From contig NZ_BMRY01000003.1 of NCBI RefSeq assembly GCF_014648875.1, positions 434,001 through 498,000 on the forward strand: a stretch of 64,000 nucleotides of DNA, given 5' to 3'. The translations under genes were made by a program, and so were the position numbers. The stretch is from Streptomyces parvus. Lineage in GTDB: Bacteria > Actinomycetota > Actinomycetes > Streptomycetales > Streptomycetaceae. The notes below the pieces were generated by a model. That model worked only from the letters and a program-made list of their open reading frames with translations, was not told where the DNA came from and made no database searches. Each line of letters begins with the position of its first letter. Within the stretch, counting starts at the first letter, position 1. Shown piece by piece: positions 35,458 through 43,184 of the stretch.

Positions 35458-36243
35458 TCACCAGTTCTCGTAGTCCTCGATCAGGCGCGCCACCAGCTGG
35501 TGGAGGGCCGCCGCCCTGACCGGGTCCTCGCCCCGGTCACCCTGTTCGCGCAGGGCACGCTCGGTCGTACGGAGCCGGTGCCATGCCGACGGTTCCTGGT
35601 CCATGACCTCGTCGATCAGGGGGCGCGTGATGAGGGCCAGGCACTCGGCCAGCCGCAGCCCGGTGGCCGGCGCCGGCGGTGCCGTATCCGCGTCGGCGTA
35701 CCCGGTGGTCAGGTACCGGGCGGGGTCGGTCAGGCTCCAGCCGACGACCTCCCCGGCCCGCACCAGGAGCGCCAGGCCGGGGGCGATACCGATCCGGGCG
35801 TCGAGCGGAGCGCCGACGCCGACGACCCCGGGGTCCCGCAGGCAGACCAGTTCCCTCGCTTCGGGGTCGCAGTGCAGCACCGTCGTCTGCGCGAGAGTCA
35901 CATCTCGCTTCTCCTGTGCGCGGAGCCCGCCCCGGACCACCCGGGGCTCGGCGGGCAAGCCGATGCCGGCCTCCGCCGGGGCGGACGCGGGGGGCAGATA
36001 GAGCCCTGCGGCGACCAGTTCGCGGCTGGTGTCGTCGAACAGCAGGTCGTCCGTCTCCGAACCCAGCCACTCCCGGCTTCCGAAGGTGCTGGGGAGCAGC
36101 CGCTCGAATCCCGCCCGGTCGGCGAACTCCCCCACGATCAGCTGGGGGATGTCGAGGGCGAGGCGCGGAGTGGAGGCGAGCGGCGTGTCCGTCACCACGG
36201 CGCGCAGCGTGTCCAGAGCGATTTCCACAGGCGAGCCCCTCAC
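35458..36243 (-). CDS. Hypothetical protein of an accessory cluster
   Basis: 261 residues from GTG at 36243, which overlaps the stop of a 46-codon reading frame (GTGA). An alternative GTG at 36228 with GAGGGG upstream gives 256 residues and begins at the conserved-looking VEIALDTLRAVV. It contains SREWLGSETDDLLFDDTSRELVAAG and a C-terminal helical part (LHQLVARLIEDYENW). No family recognised. It sits beside a tRNA-derived repeat and a set of immunity-like genes, so a role in toxin-immunity clusters is possible but unproven. Confidence 0.6.
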   Translation of the reverse strand: MRGSPVEIALDTLRAVVTDTPLASTPRLALDIPQLIVGEFADRAGFERLLPSTFGSREWLGSETDDLLFDDTSRELVAAGLYLPPASAPAEAGIGLPAEPRVVRGGLRAQEKRDVTLAQTTVLHCDPEARELVCLRDPGVVGVGAPLDARIGIAPGLALLVRAGEVVGWSLTDPARYLTTGYADADTAPPAPATGLRLAECLALITRPLIDEVMDQEPSAWHRLRTTERALREQGDRGEDPVRAAALHQLVARLIEDYENW

Positions 36244-36380
36244 CGGATCTGATCGGCGGGCGCCATCGTGCCGCCCCTGCTGTCCGGAATGTTGCCGTTC
36301 ACAATATCGTCGTGGGTCACCGGCAGGCCCGGGTCGATGACCGGGGCCTCAGTCGTGGAGCGGGTGACGAGAAGCGACAT
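36240..36380 (-). CDS. Small reading frame built partly from a tRNA-derived repeat
   Basis: 46 codons: MSLLVTRSTTEAPVIDPGLP then THDDIVNGNIPDSRGG and MAPADQIR. The first 19 codons are the degenerate tRNA-Gly 3' fragment plus its hairpin; the rest is unrelated. Its stop overlaps the next gene start by four bases. Ribosome site is weak. It may be a real leader peptide, the N-terminal remnant of a larger gene, or chance. Confidence 0.35.
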   Translation of the reverse strand: MSLLVTRSTTEAPVIDPGLPVTHDDIVNGNIPDSRGGTMAPADQIR

Positions 36381-36399
36381 CGTGCTCTGAGCTTCGGAA
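36325..36399 (-). repeat. Degenerate tRNA-Gly 3' half with terminator hairpin (att-like scar C)
   Basis: Positions 36356-36399 match 39 of 44 bases of the 3' half of the tRNA-Gly at 62.1 kb, in the same orientation. The adjoining hairpin AGGCCCGGGTC-GAT-GACCGGGGCCT (36325-36349) is also conserved. Substitutions break the T-arm, so it is older than copies A and B. Flanking bases beyond the tRNA part (AATCCGCGGCGCTTT) resemble those next to copy B. Confidence 0.75.
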
Positions 36400-36429
36400 T
36401 CCGCGGCGCTTTCCCGTTGAAGGGCCCCC

Positions 36430-36936
36430 TCAAGACCAAGCCGGGCAGTCCTCCAGCGAGATCTCCGCGACGGCCGCGTCCGTAACAGCCTCCAGGTCCG
36501 GGATGTAGGGCCGGACGTCGGGAAGGGAGGTGCAGAAGGTGACGTTCGAGGTGAGGAGGGCCTCCTCGGTATCGGCGAAGGAGAGGGAGACGTACGCCTT
36601 CACCTGAGTGTCACGGAACTCCTCCTGTGCCTTCCGGAGGCAGGCGCACATGTACGCCAGGCACCGCCGGACGAGGAGGGGCGTGCGCTCGTGAGGCGCG
36701 GCCGGGAGGTCGTAATCGGTCATCCCCCTCCCGTTGATCGCTGTCTCCTCCGCGAGCCTGTCGAAGTAGGTGCCAGGCGTTTCCGGACGGAGATCGGTCA
36801 GCACGCGCCCACCGGAGGCGGTGACGGACCACCCGCGCTCCACGACCTCACGAAACATAGGGGGAATGTCCCGATCGCTCAGGTCGGTGACGTCTGTCGC
36901 CCGCAAGATCTCTCGCAGCCGAGCGTTGCTTCGCAT
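36430..36936 (-). CDS. Hypothetical protein, probable immunity protein of a polymorphic toxin remnant
   Basis: 168 residues: helical N-terminus (MRSNARLREILRATDVTDLS), a middle with HERTPLLVRRCLAYMCACLR, and a strand-rich segment (VKAYVSLSFADTEEALLTSN). It begins two bases after the stop of a toxin C-terminal fragment, the standard position of an immunity gene in polymorphic toxin loci. Moderate GC compared with neighbours. No family recognised; the immunity role rests on position. Confidence 0.6.
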   Translation of the reverse strand: MRSNARLREILRATDVTDLSDRDIPPMFREVVERGWSVTASGGRVLTDLRPETPGTYFDRLAEETAINGRGMTDYDLPAAPHERTPLLVRRCLAYMCACLRKAQEEFRDTQVKAYVSLSFADTEEALLTSNVTFCTSLPDVRPYIPDLEAVTDAAVAEISLEDCPAWS

Positions 36937-36938
36937 GC

Positions 36939-37133
36939 CTATCCCTCGCCGAGCGCGGCGAGCCCCTTTCTGATCCCTGCGGTGAATCCCGGATTACTTC
37001 CAACAGCTTTCTCGATGCCGCGTGGAAGCCCTTCGAATTTCCCTGTCTCGAAGTCGTACTGGTACTTCGCACTCTTGTTGCTCTGGTCCTGGAAGTGGAG
37101 CTGCCCCGTTGAGGTCCTCGGCCCCCGTACCGC
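36939..37133 (-). pseudogene. C-terminal remnant of a polymorphic toxin
   Basis: An open frame of 64 codons without a start codon ends with LHFQDQSNKSAKYQYDFETG, then KFEGLPRGIEKAVGSNPGF and RKGLAALGEG before TAG. The composition (Lys, Gln, Asn, Tyr; lower GC) differs from the surrounding Streptomyces genes and resembles the tail domain of a secreted polymorphic toxin. The body of the toxin is absent; upstream is an unrelated SseB-like gene. It is best read as a toxin tip left after recombination, retained next to its immunity gene. Confidence 0.65.
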
Positions 37134-37571
37134 TCACAGCCGCCGCCCCCCGCCCGGAACGTCGGCATCGGCGTCGACGGCGACACCGTCCGGCACGATC
37201 CCCACGACCGGCGGGAACAGCATGGCCCCGTCCGGATCGGCGACGTTCACGGCGACCCCGGCCGGCACGCCCATCGCCGGAATGACCTCGTCGAGCAACC
37301 GGGCCCCGCGAAACACGGCGTACTCCCAGCTCCGCGACGCATCCCCGGCCCCCTCCACCAAGGCCCGCTCCTCGGCGAACCGGGCCAGGGCGGCCTCATC
37401 GGTGAACCCGCACACCCACCGGATCCCCCCGAATTCGGCGGTCCACAAGCCGCCCCGGTCGTACGGCACGAGCACGAGCGCCCGCCGCAGCTCCCCCACG
37501 AGAGCCCCGGGATCCCCGACCCCGGCCCGCCGCTCGGCTATCCGATCCGCCAGCGCCGCCCCGTCACCCAC
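37134..37571 (-). CDS. SseB-like (SseB N-domain) family protein
   Basis: 145 residues: ALVGELRRALVLVPYDRGGLWTAE, GGIRWVCGFTDEAALARFAEE, and a C-terminal VAVNVADPDGAMLFPPVVG. This is the pattern of the SseB/SUFU-associated superfamily often encoded in Streptomyces toxin-immunity clusters. It lies immediately upstream of the toxin remnant and shares its strand. Start GTG/ATG at 37571. A role as an immunity protein is inferred from context. Confidence 0.65.
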   Translation of the reverse strand: MGDGAALADRIAERRAGVGDPGALVGELRRALVLVPYDRGGLWTAEFGGIRWVCGFTDEAALARFAEERALVEGAGDASRSWEYAVFRGARLLDEVIPAMGVPAGVAVNVADPDGAMLFPPVVGIVPDGVAVDADADVPGGGRRL

Positions 37572-37703
37572 TGGAAGCCCTCCCCGTACGTGAGCTGTTA
37601 CTCACCCTTCACTGCTGCGCACGCTAGGACACCACGCACGACGGGAACCAATGGTTCCGGCGACCTCACATCGGCGGCGGTGAGGGGCGGGGGCCGTACG
37701 CCG

Positions 37704-38087
37704 TCACAGCTTGTCGGCCGCTCCCTCGATGGCAGGCCCCCAGTCTTCGGGCAGGGCCGCCGAAAGGAGCGCGACAGCCTCCGGCGCGGTGTCGGCCACG
37801 CCTACGTCCCGGCGTCCGGACTCGCCCGTCTCCCACAGGCGTATGACGCAGAAGCGCCCGTCGCGCCGCCTGAGGAGGGAGGGCACGTCCCGGGACCACG
37901 GGGGCCGTGTGCAGCGACTGAGCTGAAGAGAGCCATGACTGATGAGCGGAAAGAGGGAACGGAGTCTCGGATTCGCATGGGCGGCCCGTGCAAGGGCCGG
38001 ATCGATCACGCCGGACGGCTCGGCCAGGACGCTCTGCCACTCCCTGATGACGGAGCCGGGGGTGCCGGCACCGTTCTCCGCTGCCAT
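37704..38087 (-). CDS. DUF6193 family protein (copy 1)
   Basis: 127 residues. Features are VIREWQSVLAEPSGVIDPALARAAHANPRLRSLFP, ISHGSLQLSRCTRPPW and the C-terminal SAALPEDWGPAIEGAADKL. It is clearly homologous to the protein at 49845-50216 (shared W-x-x-x-L, NPxLRxLxP, SHGxLxLSRCT, PAIxG). These DUF6193 proteins are widespread near RHS-type toxins in Streptomyces, and the second copy here is next to one, which suggests immunity or a related role. Composition is GC-rich, unlike copy 2. Confidence 0.75.
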   Translation of the reverse strand: MAAENGAGTPGSVIREWQSVLAEPSGVIDPALARAAHANPRLRSLFPLISHGSLQLSRCTRPPWSRDVPSLLRRRDGRFCVIRLWETGESGRRDVGVADTAPEAVALLSAALPEDWGPAIEGAADKL

Positions 38088-38127
38088 TCGCTTGAGCCTC
38101 CCTGCCCAGCCCGGCGCACGACGGGAG

Positions 38128-38197
38128 ATCGCCAGGGGTTCCGTCGATGGCCGTCCCGCAGCCGTCGGGAAGGCCGGCGGCGATCAACGCGTATGCG
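38128..38197 (-). pseudogene. C-terminal fragment of a third DUF6193 gene
   Basis: About 23 codons (ALIAAGLPDGCGTAIDGTPG plus DL) remain of a DUF6193 gene, just upstream of copy 1. At DNA level this stretch is closely similar to the 3' end of the DUF6193 gene at 49853-49921. The rest of the gene is missing. Confidence 0.7.
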
Positions 38198-38393
38198 GAG
38201 CTTCACCCCGGCGGAAGCCCTCAACCGGCTCGCAGCGGTTCGGTGGCTCACCGCGCCACTGCCGCAGGGAGCGCAGCACGGGGATGGGTTACTGGGGCCG
38301 CTTCAAAGACCGTCCTCCAGCGCCTGAACTGTCACGGCGGTGGCCCGTACAACCGATCGACCCTCTTGTCTGTCTTGTTCGGCGACGTCTGAT

Positions 38394-38447
38394 CGACACC
38401 GGTCGACGACACCGGTCGACGACGCCCGTTGACCGACGCCCGTTGAC
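38394..38447. repeat. Two pairs of short tandem repeats upstream of the secreted Fn3 protein
   Basis: CGACACCGGTCGA twice (38394-38406, 38407-38419) followed by CGACGCCCGTTGAC twice (38420-38433, 38434-38447). They lie 48-100 bp before the ATG of the secreted protein gene and could be regulator sites or replication slippage products. Confidence 0.8.
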
Positions 38448-38494
38448 CGGCACCGGTGATCGGCATCGGTCGCCGAACAGGACTGAAGGACTTG

Positions 38495-40906
38495 ATGAAC
38501 CCAGCCAGACGCACGACCGTCACCGCCTTGGTCCTGGCCACGGCAGGCGGGCTGCTCTACGCCACCGCCGTACCCGCCTCCGCAGCGGTGAACTGCACCT
38601 CCCCCGTCTTCAAACGGCAGTTCTTCGCGAACACGACGTTCGCGGGTACGCCGAAGAAAACGGACTGCGATTCCGCGATCAACCAGAACTGGGGCACGGG
38701 CACGCCCGCCTCCGGCCTGCCGTCGAACAACTTCGGTGTGCGCTGGTCGGTGACGCGTGACTTCGGCTCCGGTGGCCCCTTCACGTTCACGGCCTCCGCC
38801 CGGGACGGTATGCGGGTCTACCTCGACGGTGTCCGCAAGATCGACGTCTGGAAGAACGGCTCCGCCACCGTCAGGAAGACGGTCAACGTGACGATCCCCA
38901 AGGGCAAGCACACGCTCCGCTTCGACTACGTCAACTGGACGGGCGCCGCGAACGTCACGTTCGCCTACACGCCGCGCACCTCCGCCGCCCACGACAAGGT
39001 CAAGCCCCTGGCCCCGACGGGCGCGGCCGTCTCCTACAACTCCGCCACCGGCGCGGCCAAGTTCGCCTGGACCAGGAACAAGGAGATGGACCTGGCGAAC
39101 TACCGGGTCTACCGGCGGCTGAAGGGCACGTCGTACGGAAGCAAGCCGCTCGCGACGACGACCGGCACGTCGTACACCGACACCACGCTCCCCCGGACGG
39201 GCGCCGCCTACTACTACGAGGTGCGGGCCGTCGACAAGGCTGGCCGTGTCTCCGGCGGCAGCTCCGACAAGCCCGTCACCACGATCGACAGGACACCGCC
39301 CGCCGCGCCCTTCGTCGAATGGGACTCCTGCCCGGCCGACCAGCCCTACGCGGCGCCGCAGCTGGTCACCACCGCGAAGAACGCCGCCGACATCGTCCGG
39401 TACGAGATGCAGCGGCTCGACGCCGCGACGAAGAGCTGGAGCACGGTCTACTCCGGTACCAAGGGCGCGATCTGCGACACCGGTTACCGGGCCGACGGCA
39501 GCAAGGTCACCTACCGGGGCCGAGCCCGGGACGCCGCCGGGAACTGGTCGGCGTACTCGGCCGCCACCACGTTCACCACCCCCGACCTGACCCCGCCCGC
39601 CGCCGTCACGGGGCTCCGGGCCGAGTACCGGTCGGGCGTACCGCATCTGGTGTGGTCGCCCGTCACCGGCGCCGCTTCGTACCAGGTCCTCCAGTACGAC
39701 CCGGCGACCGGCGGCTACGTCGACGCGCGCCCTGCGGGGACCCCCGCCACCGAGACCGACGTGGTGCCGCGCCAGTCGTCCGCCGTCGCCGACAGCTACC
39801 GGTACGCGGTGCGCGCGGCGGACGCCAAGGGCAACGCCGCCGCGCCGGTGGAGATCACCGTCAAGATGGCCGACCGGCCGGAGGCGATACCCGCGTTCAA
39901 GACCACCGCCACCAGGTTCGACGAGGGGGTGATCGTCGCGTGGAGCAGCGTCGACCCGTGGACCGTCGACGGACGCCCCCTCCCGGCCTACGAGATCATC
40001 CGAACCGACACCGCGACCGGCGAGACCACCGTCGTCGACCAGTGCAAGCCGTTCACCTCGGTCGACCAGCCGTTGACCGCGCCGGACACGTACTGGACCT
40101 GGGCGGACGACGACGCTCCGCTGTCCGCCCGCAGGCAGGTCAACGGCAGCTGCTGGGACGTCCGGGGAGAGTCGGAGACAACGTACGAATACCGAGTCGT
40201 GACGACCGACCGCTACGGAAAGGCATCGCGGCCCGGCCCGCCCGCCAGGGCGACCACCCCGGACACCCGGCGCCCCGCCCCGGTCGAGAACCTGACCGCG
40301 GAACGGATCCCGCTCGGCGTCCGGCTGACCTGGACGCCGCCGGCCGACACCGACGTCCGCGGCTACCACGTATGGCAGGGCGTCACCGACCCGGACAGCG
40401 GTGAGACGGTCTGGAAGGAGAACTGCTGGTTCGGCAGCTCCCTGGCCGACACCGAGATCCTCTGCCCGACGGTCGCCGACGGCGCCACCCACGTCTACAA
40501 GGTGGCGGCCACGGACGACCGCCTCCTGCACGACGACAACCCACTCGACGTCCTCCACCCCGCCGAGGTCTCGGTCACCCTGCCCGACACCCGCCCGCCG
40601 GGCTGGACGGAGACCGACGTCCGCGAGGGCCAGTACCCGGAGTTGTACGTCGGCTGCTCCGAAAGCTCCGGCCTCGGAGACTGCTCCCGCTTCACGAGCT
40701 ACCGTGTGGAGCGCTGGGACCCCGCCACCGCCTCCTACACGACCCTGGCGGAGGGCGCGACGGGCGGCGCGGCGTACTACATGGACATGGCGGTGCACGA
40801 GGACCTGCTCGGCCTGTACTACTACCGCGTCGTACGGCTCGACGCGTCGGGCGCGGAGGCCGCGACGCGATCGACGGCGTACGGGATCTGGAACTCCTGG
40901 CTCTGA
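38495..40906 (+). CDS. Large secreted protein with PA14-like and fibronectin type III domains
   Basis: 803 residues with a Sec signal peptide (MNPARRTTVTALVLATAGG, cleavage near ASAAV). Residues 35-165 resemble a PA14-type beta sandwich (WGTGTPASGLPSNNFGVRWS, DGMRVYLDGVRKID, HTLRFDYVNWTG). The remainder holds about six Fn3-like repeats with the typical TPPAAPxxxxW and YYYEVRAVDKAGRVS strands (from about 180, 285, 375, 470, 600, 690). No enzymatic domain is visible, so a carbohydrate- or surface-binding role is the best description. An AAGGA lies eight bases before the ATG. Confidence 0.85.
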   Translation: MNPARRTTVTALVLATAGGLLYATAVPASAAVNCTSPVFKRQFFANTTFAGTPKKTDCDSAINQNWGTGTPASGLPSNNFGVRWSVTRDFGSGGPFTFTASARDGMRVYLDGVRKIDVWKNGSATVRKTVNVTIPKGKHTLRFDYVNWTGAANVTFAYTPRTSAAHDKVKPLAPTGAAVSYNSATGAAKFAWTRNKEMDLANYRVYRRLKGTSYGSKPLATTTGTSYTDTTLPRTGAAYYYEVRAVDKAGRVSGGSSDKPVTTIDRTPPAAPFVEWDSCPADQPYAAPQLVTTAKNAADIVRYEMQRLDAATKSWSTVYSGTKGAICDTGYRADGSKVTYRGRARDAAGNWSAYSAATTFTTPDLTPPAAVTGLRAEYRSGVPHLVWSPVTGAASYQVLQYDPATGGYVDARPAGTPATETDVVPRQSSAVADSYRYAVRAADAKGNAAAPVEITVKMADRPEAIPAFKTTATRFDEGVIVAWSSVDPWTVDGRPLPAYEIIRTDTATGETTVVDQCKPFTSVDQPLTAPDTYWTWADDDAPLSARRQVNGSCWDVRGESETTYEYRVVTTDRYGKASRPGPPARATTPDTRRPAPVENLTAERIPLGVRLTWTPPADTDVRGYHVWQGVTDPDSGETVWKENCWFGSSLADTEILCPTVADGATHVYKVAATDDRLLHDDNPLDVLHPAEVSVTLPDTRPPGWTETDVREGQYPELYVGCSESSGLGDCSRFTSYRVERWDPATASYTTLAEGATGGAAYYMDMAVHEDLLGLYYYRVVRLDASGAEAATRSTAYGIWNSWL

Positions 40907-40929
40907 CCGGGCGGGGGACGCAGGCAACA

Positions 40930-40963
40930 GGGAGGGGACCGAGGGCTGTTTCGGTCCCCTCCC
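40930..40963 (+). terminator. Terminator after the secreted Fn3 gene
   Basis: Perfect 13-bp inverted repeat GGGAGGGGACCGA / TCGGTCCCCTCCC with an 8-base loop, 23 bp after the stop. Confidence 0.85.
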
Positions 40964-41072
40964 TCGCGGAGCTCACGGCGAGACCGCGCAGGCAGCGGTC
41001 CGGCTCCACGTCCCGGGCAGCGGCTGAAAGCCCGTGGTGGTGGAGCGGTGGGTCCGGCATCATCCCCCTGTG

Positions 41073-41699
41073 ATGGTGATGCAGCCCGTTCTGGAGATTC
41101 TCGCTGCCGACGACTTCGCGCTCTGGCCGGTCGGCGAACACGAGTCGTACGGCCACCTCGTGCTGAACGGGAAGCTGACTCCGGCGGAGGTCGGCACAGC
41201 CGTCATGCGGATCGCCGACTGCAACGACTTCGAGCCGGAGGAGGAGCACGGCCCGTGCCCGACCGACCCGCTCGGCACCTTCCTGCACGGGCTGTTGACC
41301 ATGCCCGACCTGTTCGCCGCCGGTGGCTTCCGGGTGACGGACACCACCACCGGCACCGTCTTCGTCGAGCCGGGCTGCTGCAACGGCCTGGAGACCTGGC
41401 GGGACTGGCTGGACGTGCTCGACGGCACCGGCCACGCCCACTTCGGCCACGATCCCTTCTCGACGGCCGAACGCGTCGGCGACATCGTCCGGCTGACGCA
41501 CGACGCCTACGGGACGGACGGCAGCCCGGTGACCGAGCTGCCCGCCGACCAGGTGCGCAGGCTCGTCACCAACGCCCATCAGGACATACGGGACTTCCTC
41601 GGCCTCGCCGGAGCCTGGGCCGAACAGCACCTGCCGGCACACGCTGCCCCCGTCACTGCCGCCCTGGCACGGGCCCTGGACCTGGCGTCCTCACCATGA
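41073..41699 (+). CDS. Hypothetical protein
   Basis: 208 residues, acidic. Segments include ALWPVGEHESYGHLVLNGKL, PTDPLGTFLHGLLTMPDLFAAGGF, a Cys pair in VEPGCCNGLETWRDWLDVLDG, and RLTHDAYGTDG. This looks like a small soluble protein of the type called hypothetical in many Streptomyces genomes; I do not recognise a family. The ATG at 41073 is one of two nearly adjacent candidates (a GTG lies two codons upstream). Confidence 0.65.
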   Translation: MVMQPVLEILAADDFALWPVGEHESYGHLVLNGKLTPAEVGTAVMRIADCNDFEPEEEHGPCPTDPLGTFLHGLLTMPDLFAAGGFRVTDTTTGTVFVEPGCCNGLETWRDWLDVLDGTGHAHFGHDPFSTAERVGDIVRLTHDAYGTDGSPVTELPADQVRRLVTNAHQDIRDFLGLAGAWAEQHLPAHAAPVTAALARALDLASSP

Positions 41700-41730
41700 C
41701 CAGTTTCCTGACCCACCGAGCACGCGTGCA

Positions 41731-42063
41731 CTATGCTGCGCTGTTTTTGGCCGGCGCGGGGAAGTCGGGGTGGTCGATGTAGGGGAAAGCGAGGTCCTGT
41801 ACGTCGGGGTGTGGCCAGGGGTCGTGGGCGTGGCGGGCCAGGATGCGCCGCTTGGCCTCTATCTCACGCAGGACGCGGGCCGGATCGTGCAGAGCCACGT
41901 GCTGGGCGATCGTGGGATGGAAGCCAGGGAGGTCGACCTGGCAGAAGTCGACCGTGTCACCGTGGGCAGACCACTCACCGCATCCGTCACCGTCGCAGCG
42001 CCGGGCCAAGTCGGCCTCCTCATCCAGCCGGGCCTTGAGGAACTTCACCAATTCTTCAGTCAT
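41731..42063 (-). CDS. DUF6221 family protein
   Basis: 110 residues: MTEELVKFLKARLDEEADLARRC, then a His-rich region (HPTIAQHVALHDPARVLREIEAKRRILA) typical of DUF6221, small proteins common in Streptomyces accessory DNA and plasmids. Function unknown. It is convergent with the preceding gene. Confidence 0.8.
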   Translation of the reverse strand: MTEELVKFLKARLDEEADLARRCDGDGCGEWSAHGDTVDFCQVDLPGFHPTIAQHVALHDPARVLREIEAKRRILARHAHDPWPHPDVQDLAFPYIDHPDFPAPAKNSAA

Positions 42064-42310
42064 AGAAGCATTCTCGATGTTCTGCCGACACCGTGAAACG
42101 ATTTCTTGCTGTGGTCGGTGTGGTCACGGCGTCGGAGCTGTCCTGGACAGTTGATTTCACCGGGCTGAGACCAAGGAAGTTTCGGGATGCTGGTGACGGT
42201 TGTGCGGTGCGAGGGTGCGGAATCGGCGCGCAAGGGCCGGCCGCGGAGCCTGCCGCTGGAGGACCGGATATTGCTGGTTGCTGTTCACTGGCGCACGTAG
42301 GCTGCGGACA

Positions 42311-42550
42311 GTGACCTACACCATCATGTTTTTGCGGGTGCTTCCGGAACGCACTTTTGACGAGACGCTGGAGGAGATCAACTCCGCTTACGACCCGGAT
42401 GCCGACCTCAAGCCCATGAACCTCACTGATGAGGATCGTGCCGGATGGGACAGGCTCGTCCAGCGGATACGGCGGGAGGCCGAACCGGCGATATCGAGGT
42501 GGCGGCCTCCAGGCTCGGTGGCGTGGCCCGCTGGGCGCAGGAAACTCTGA
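42311..42550 (+). pseudogene. Truncated or frameshifted small hypothetical gene
   Basis: 79 codons from GTG. The first 58 (MTYTIMFLRVLPERTFDETL, then EEINSAYDPDADLKPMNL and DRAGWDRLVQRIRREAEP) look like genuine protein. The last 20 (SRWRPPGSVAWPAGRRKL) look like an out-of-frame tail. A frameshift near 42490 is the simplest reading. Family unknown. Confidence 0.45.
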
Positions 42551-42610
42551 CCTGACGCGCTCGACGCGCGACGTCACGGTGTCCGGTTCAGCCGACGGCC
42601 ACCGTGACTC

Positions 42611-42643
42611 CGACGACCGACGACCGACGACCGACGACCGACG
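42611..42643. repeat. Heptamer microsatellite
   Basis: CGACGAC repeated 4.7 times in the gap between the truncated gene and the thioredoxin-like gene. Otherwise the gap holds nothing recognisable. Confidence 0.85.
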
Positions 42644-42701
42644 TGAGGGCCAGTTCCGTTCAGAACGTCGAAAGGGTGGACCGCGGTGCCGCAGCGGCCG
42701 C

Positions 42702-43040
42702 TCAGAGGTGACCGTCCAGGAACTGCCGTACCTCATCGATGGTCATGGGCCCCGTGCCGTGTGCCACCGCCGCTCCCTCCTTCAGCAGGAGGCTGGACGG
42801 GGCTCCGGTGATCCCGTATCGCTCGGTTGCCGCCGGGCAACGCGTGATGTCGGTACGGACGACGGTCAGGCGGCCGGTGCAGGCGGCGGCGATGTGGCCC
42901 ATGACGACATCCATCACCCGGCAGGGCTCGATTGCCTTGGGCCATGCCCCGGTGAAGTAGGCAAGGACCGGAACCTTGCTTCTCCCGAGGATGAAGTCGA
43001 ACTCCGCGTCCTCGCGAGGTCGGTGAACCAGCTTTGCCAT
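42702..43040 (-). CDS. Thioredoxin-fold protein lacking the CxxC motif
   Basis: 112 residues with thioredoxin topology: PVLAYFTGAWPKAIEPCRVMD, TVVRTDITRCPAATERYGITGAPSSLLL (cis-Pro loop GAPS) and VRQFLDGHL. The usual WCGPC is replaced by WPKAIEPC, so only one active-site cysteine remains and dithiol redox is unlikely; monothiol or chaperone-like use is possible. The ATG at 43040 has AGGAG seven bases before. Single gene. Confidence 0.8.
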   Translation of the reverse strand: MAKLVHRPREDAEFDFILGRSKVPVLAYFTGAWPKAIEPCRVMDVVMGHIAAACTGRLTVVRTDITRCPAATERYGITGAPSSLLLKEGAAVAHGTGPMTIDEVRQFLDGHL

Positions 43041-43184
43041 GGGAGCTCCTGACCTCACGTTTCGTACTCCGACCCATCATCCCTCGCGCGGTGTGCCAGG
43101 TGGGCCCCTGGCCGGTCGTCCGGCCGGCCGGCTGCCGGGAGGGAGGTCCGGGCCGCCGCAGGCAGGCGGGTAACGGGTGACGTG

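Noticed and set aside
38394..38447. CRISPR-like array
   Set aside because: The repeats are 13-14 bp head-to-tail pairs without spacers, and no cas genes are in the window.
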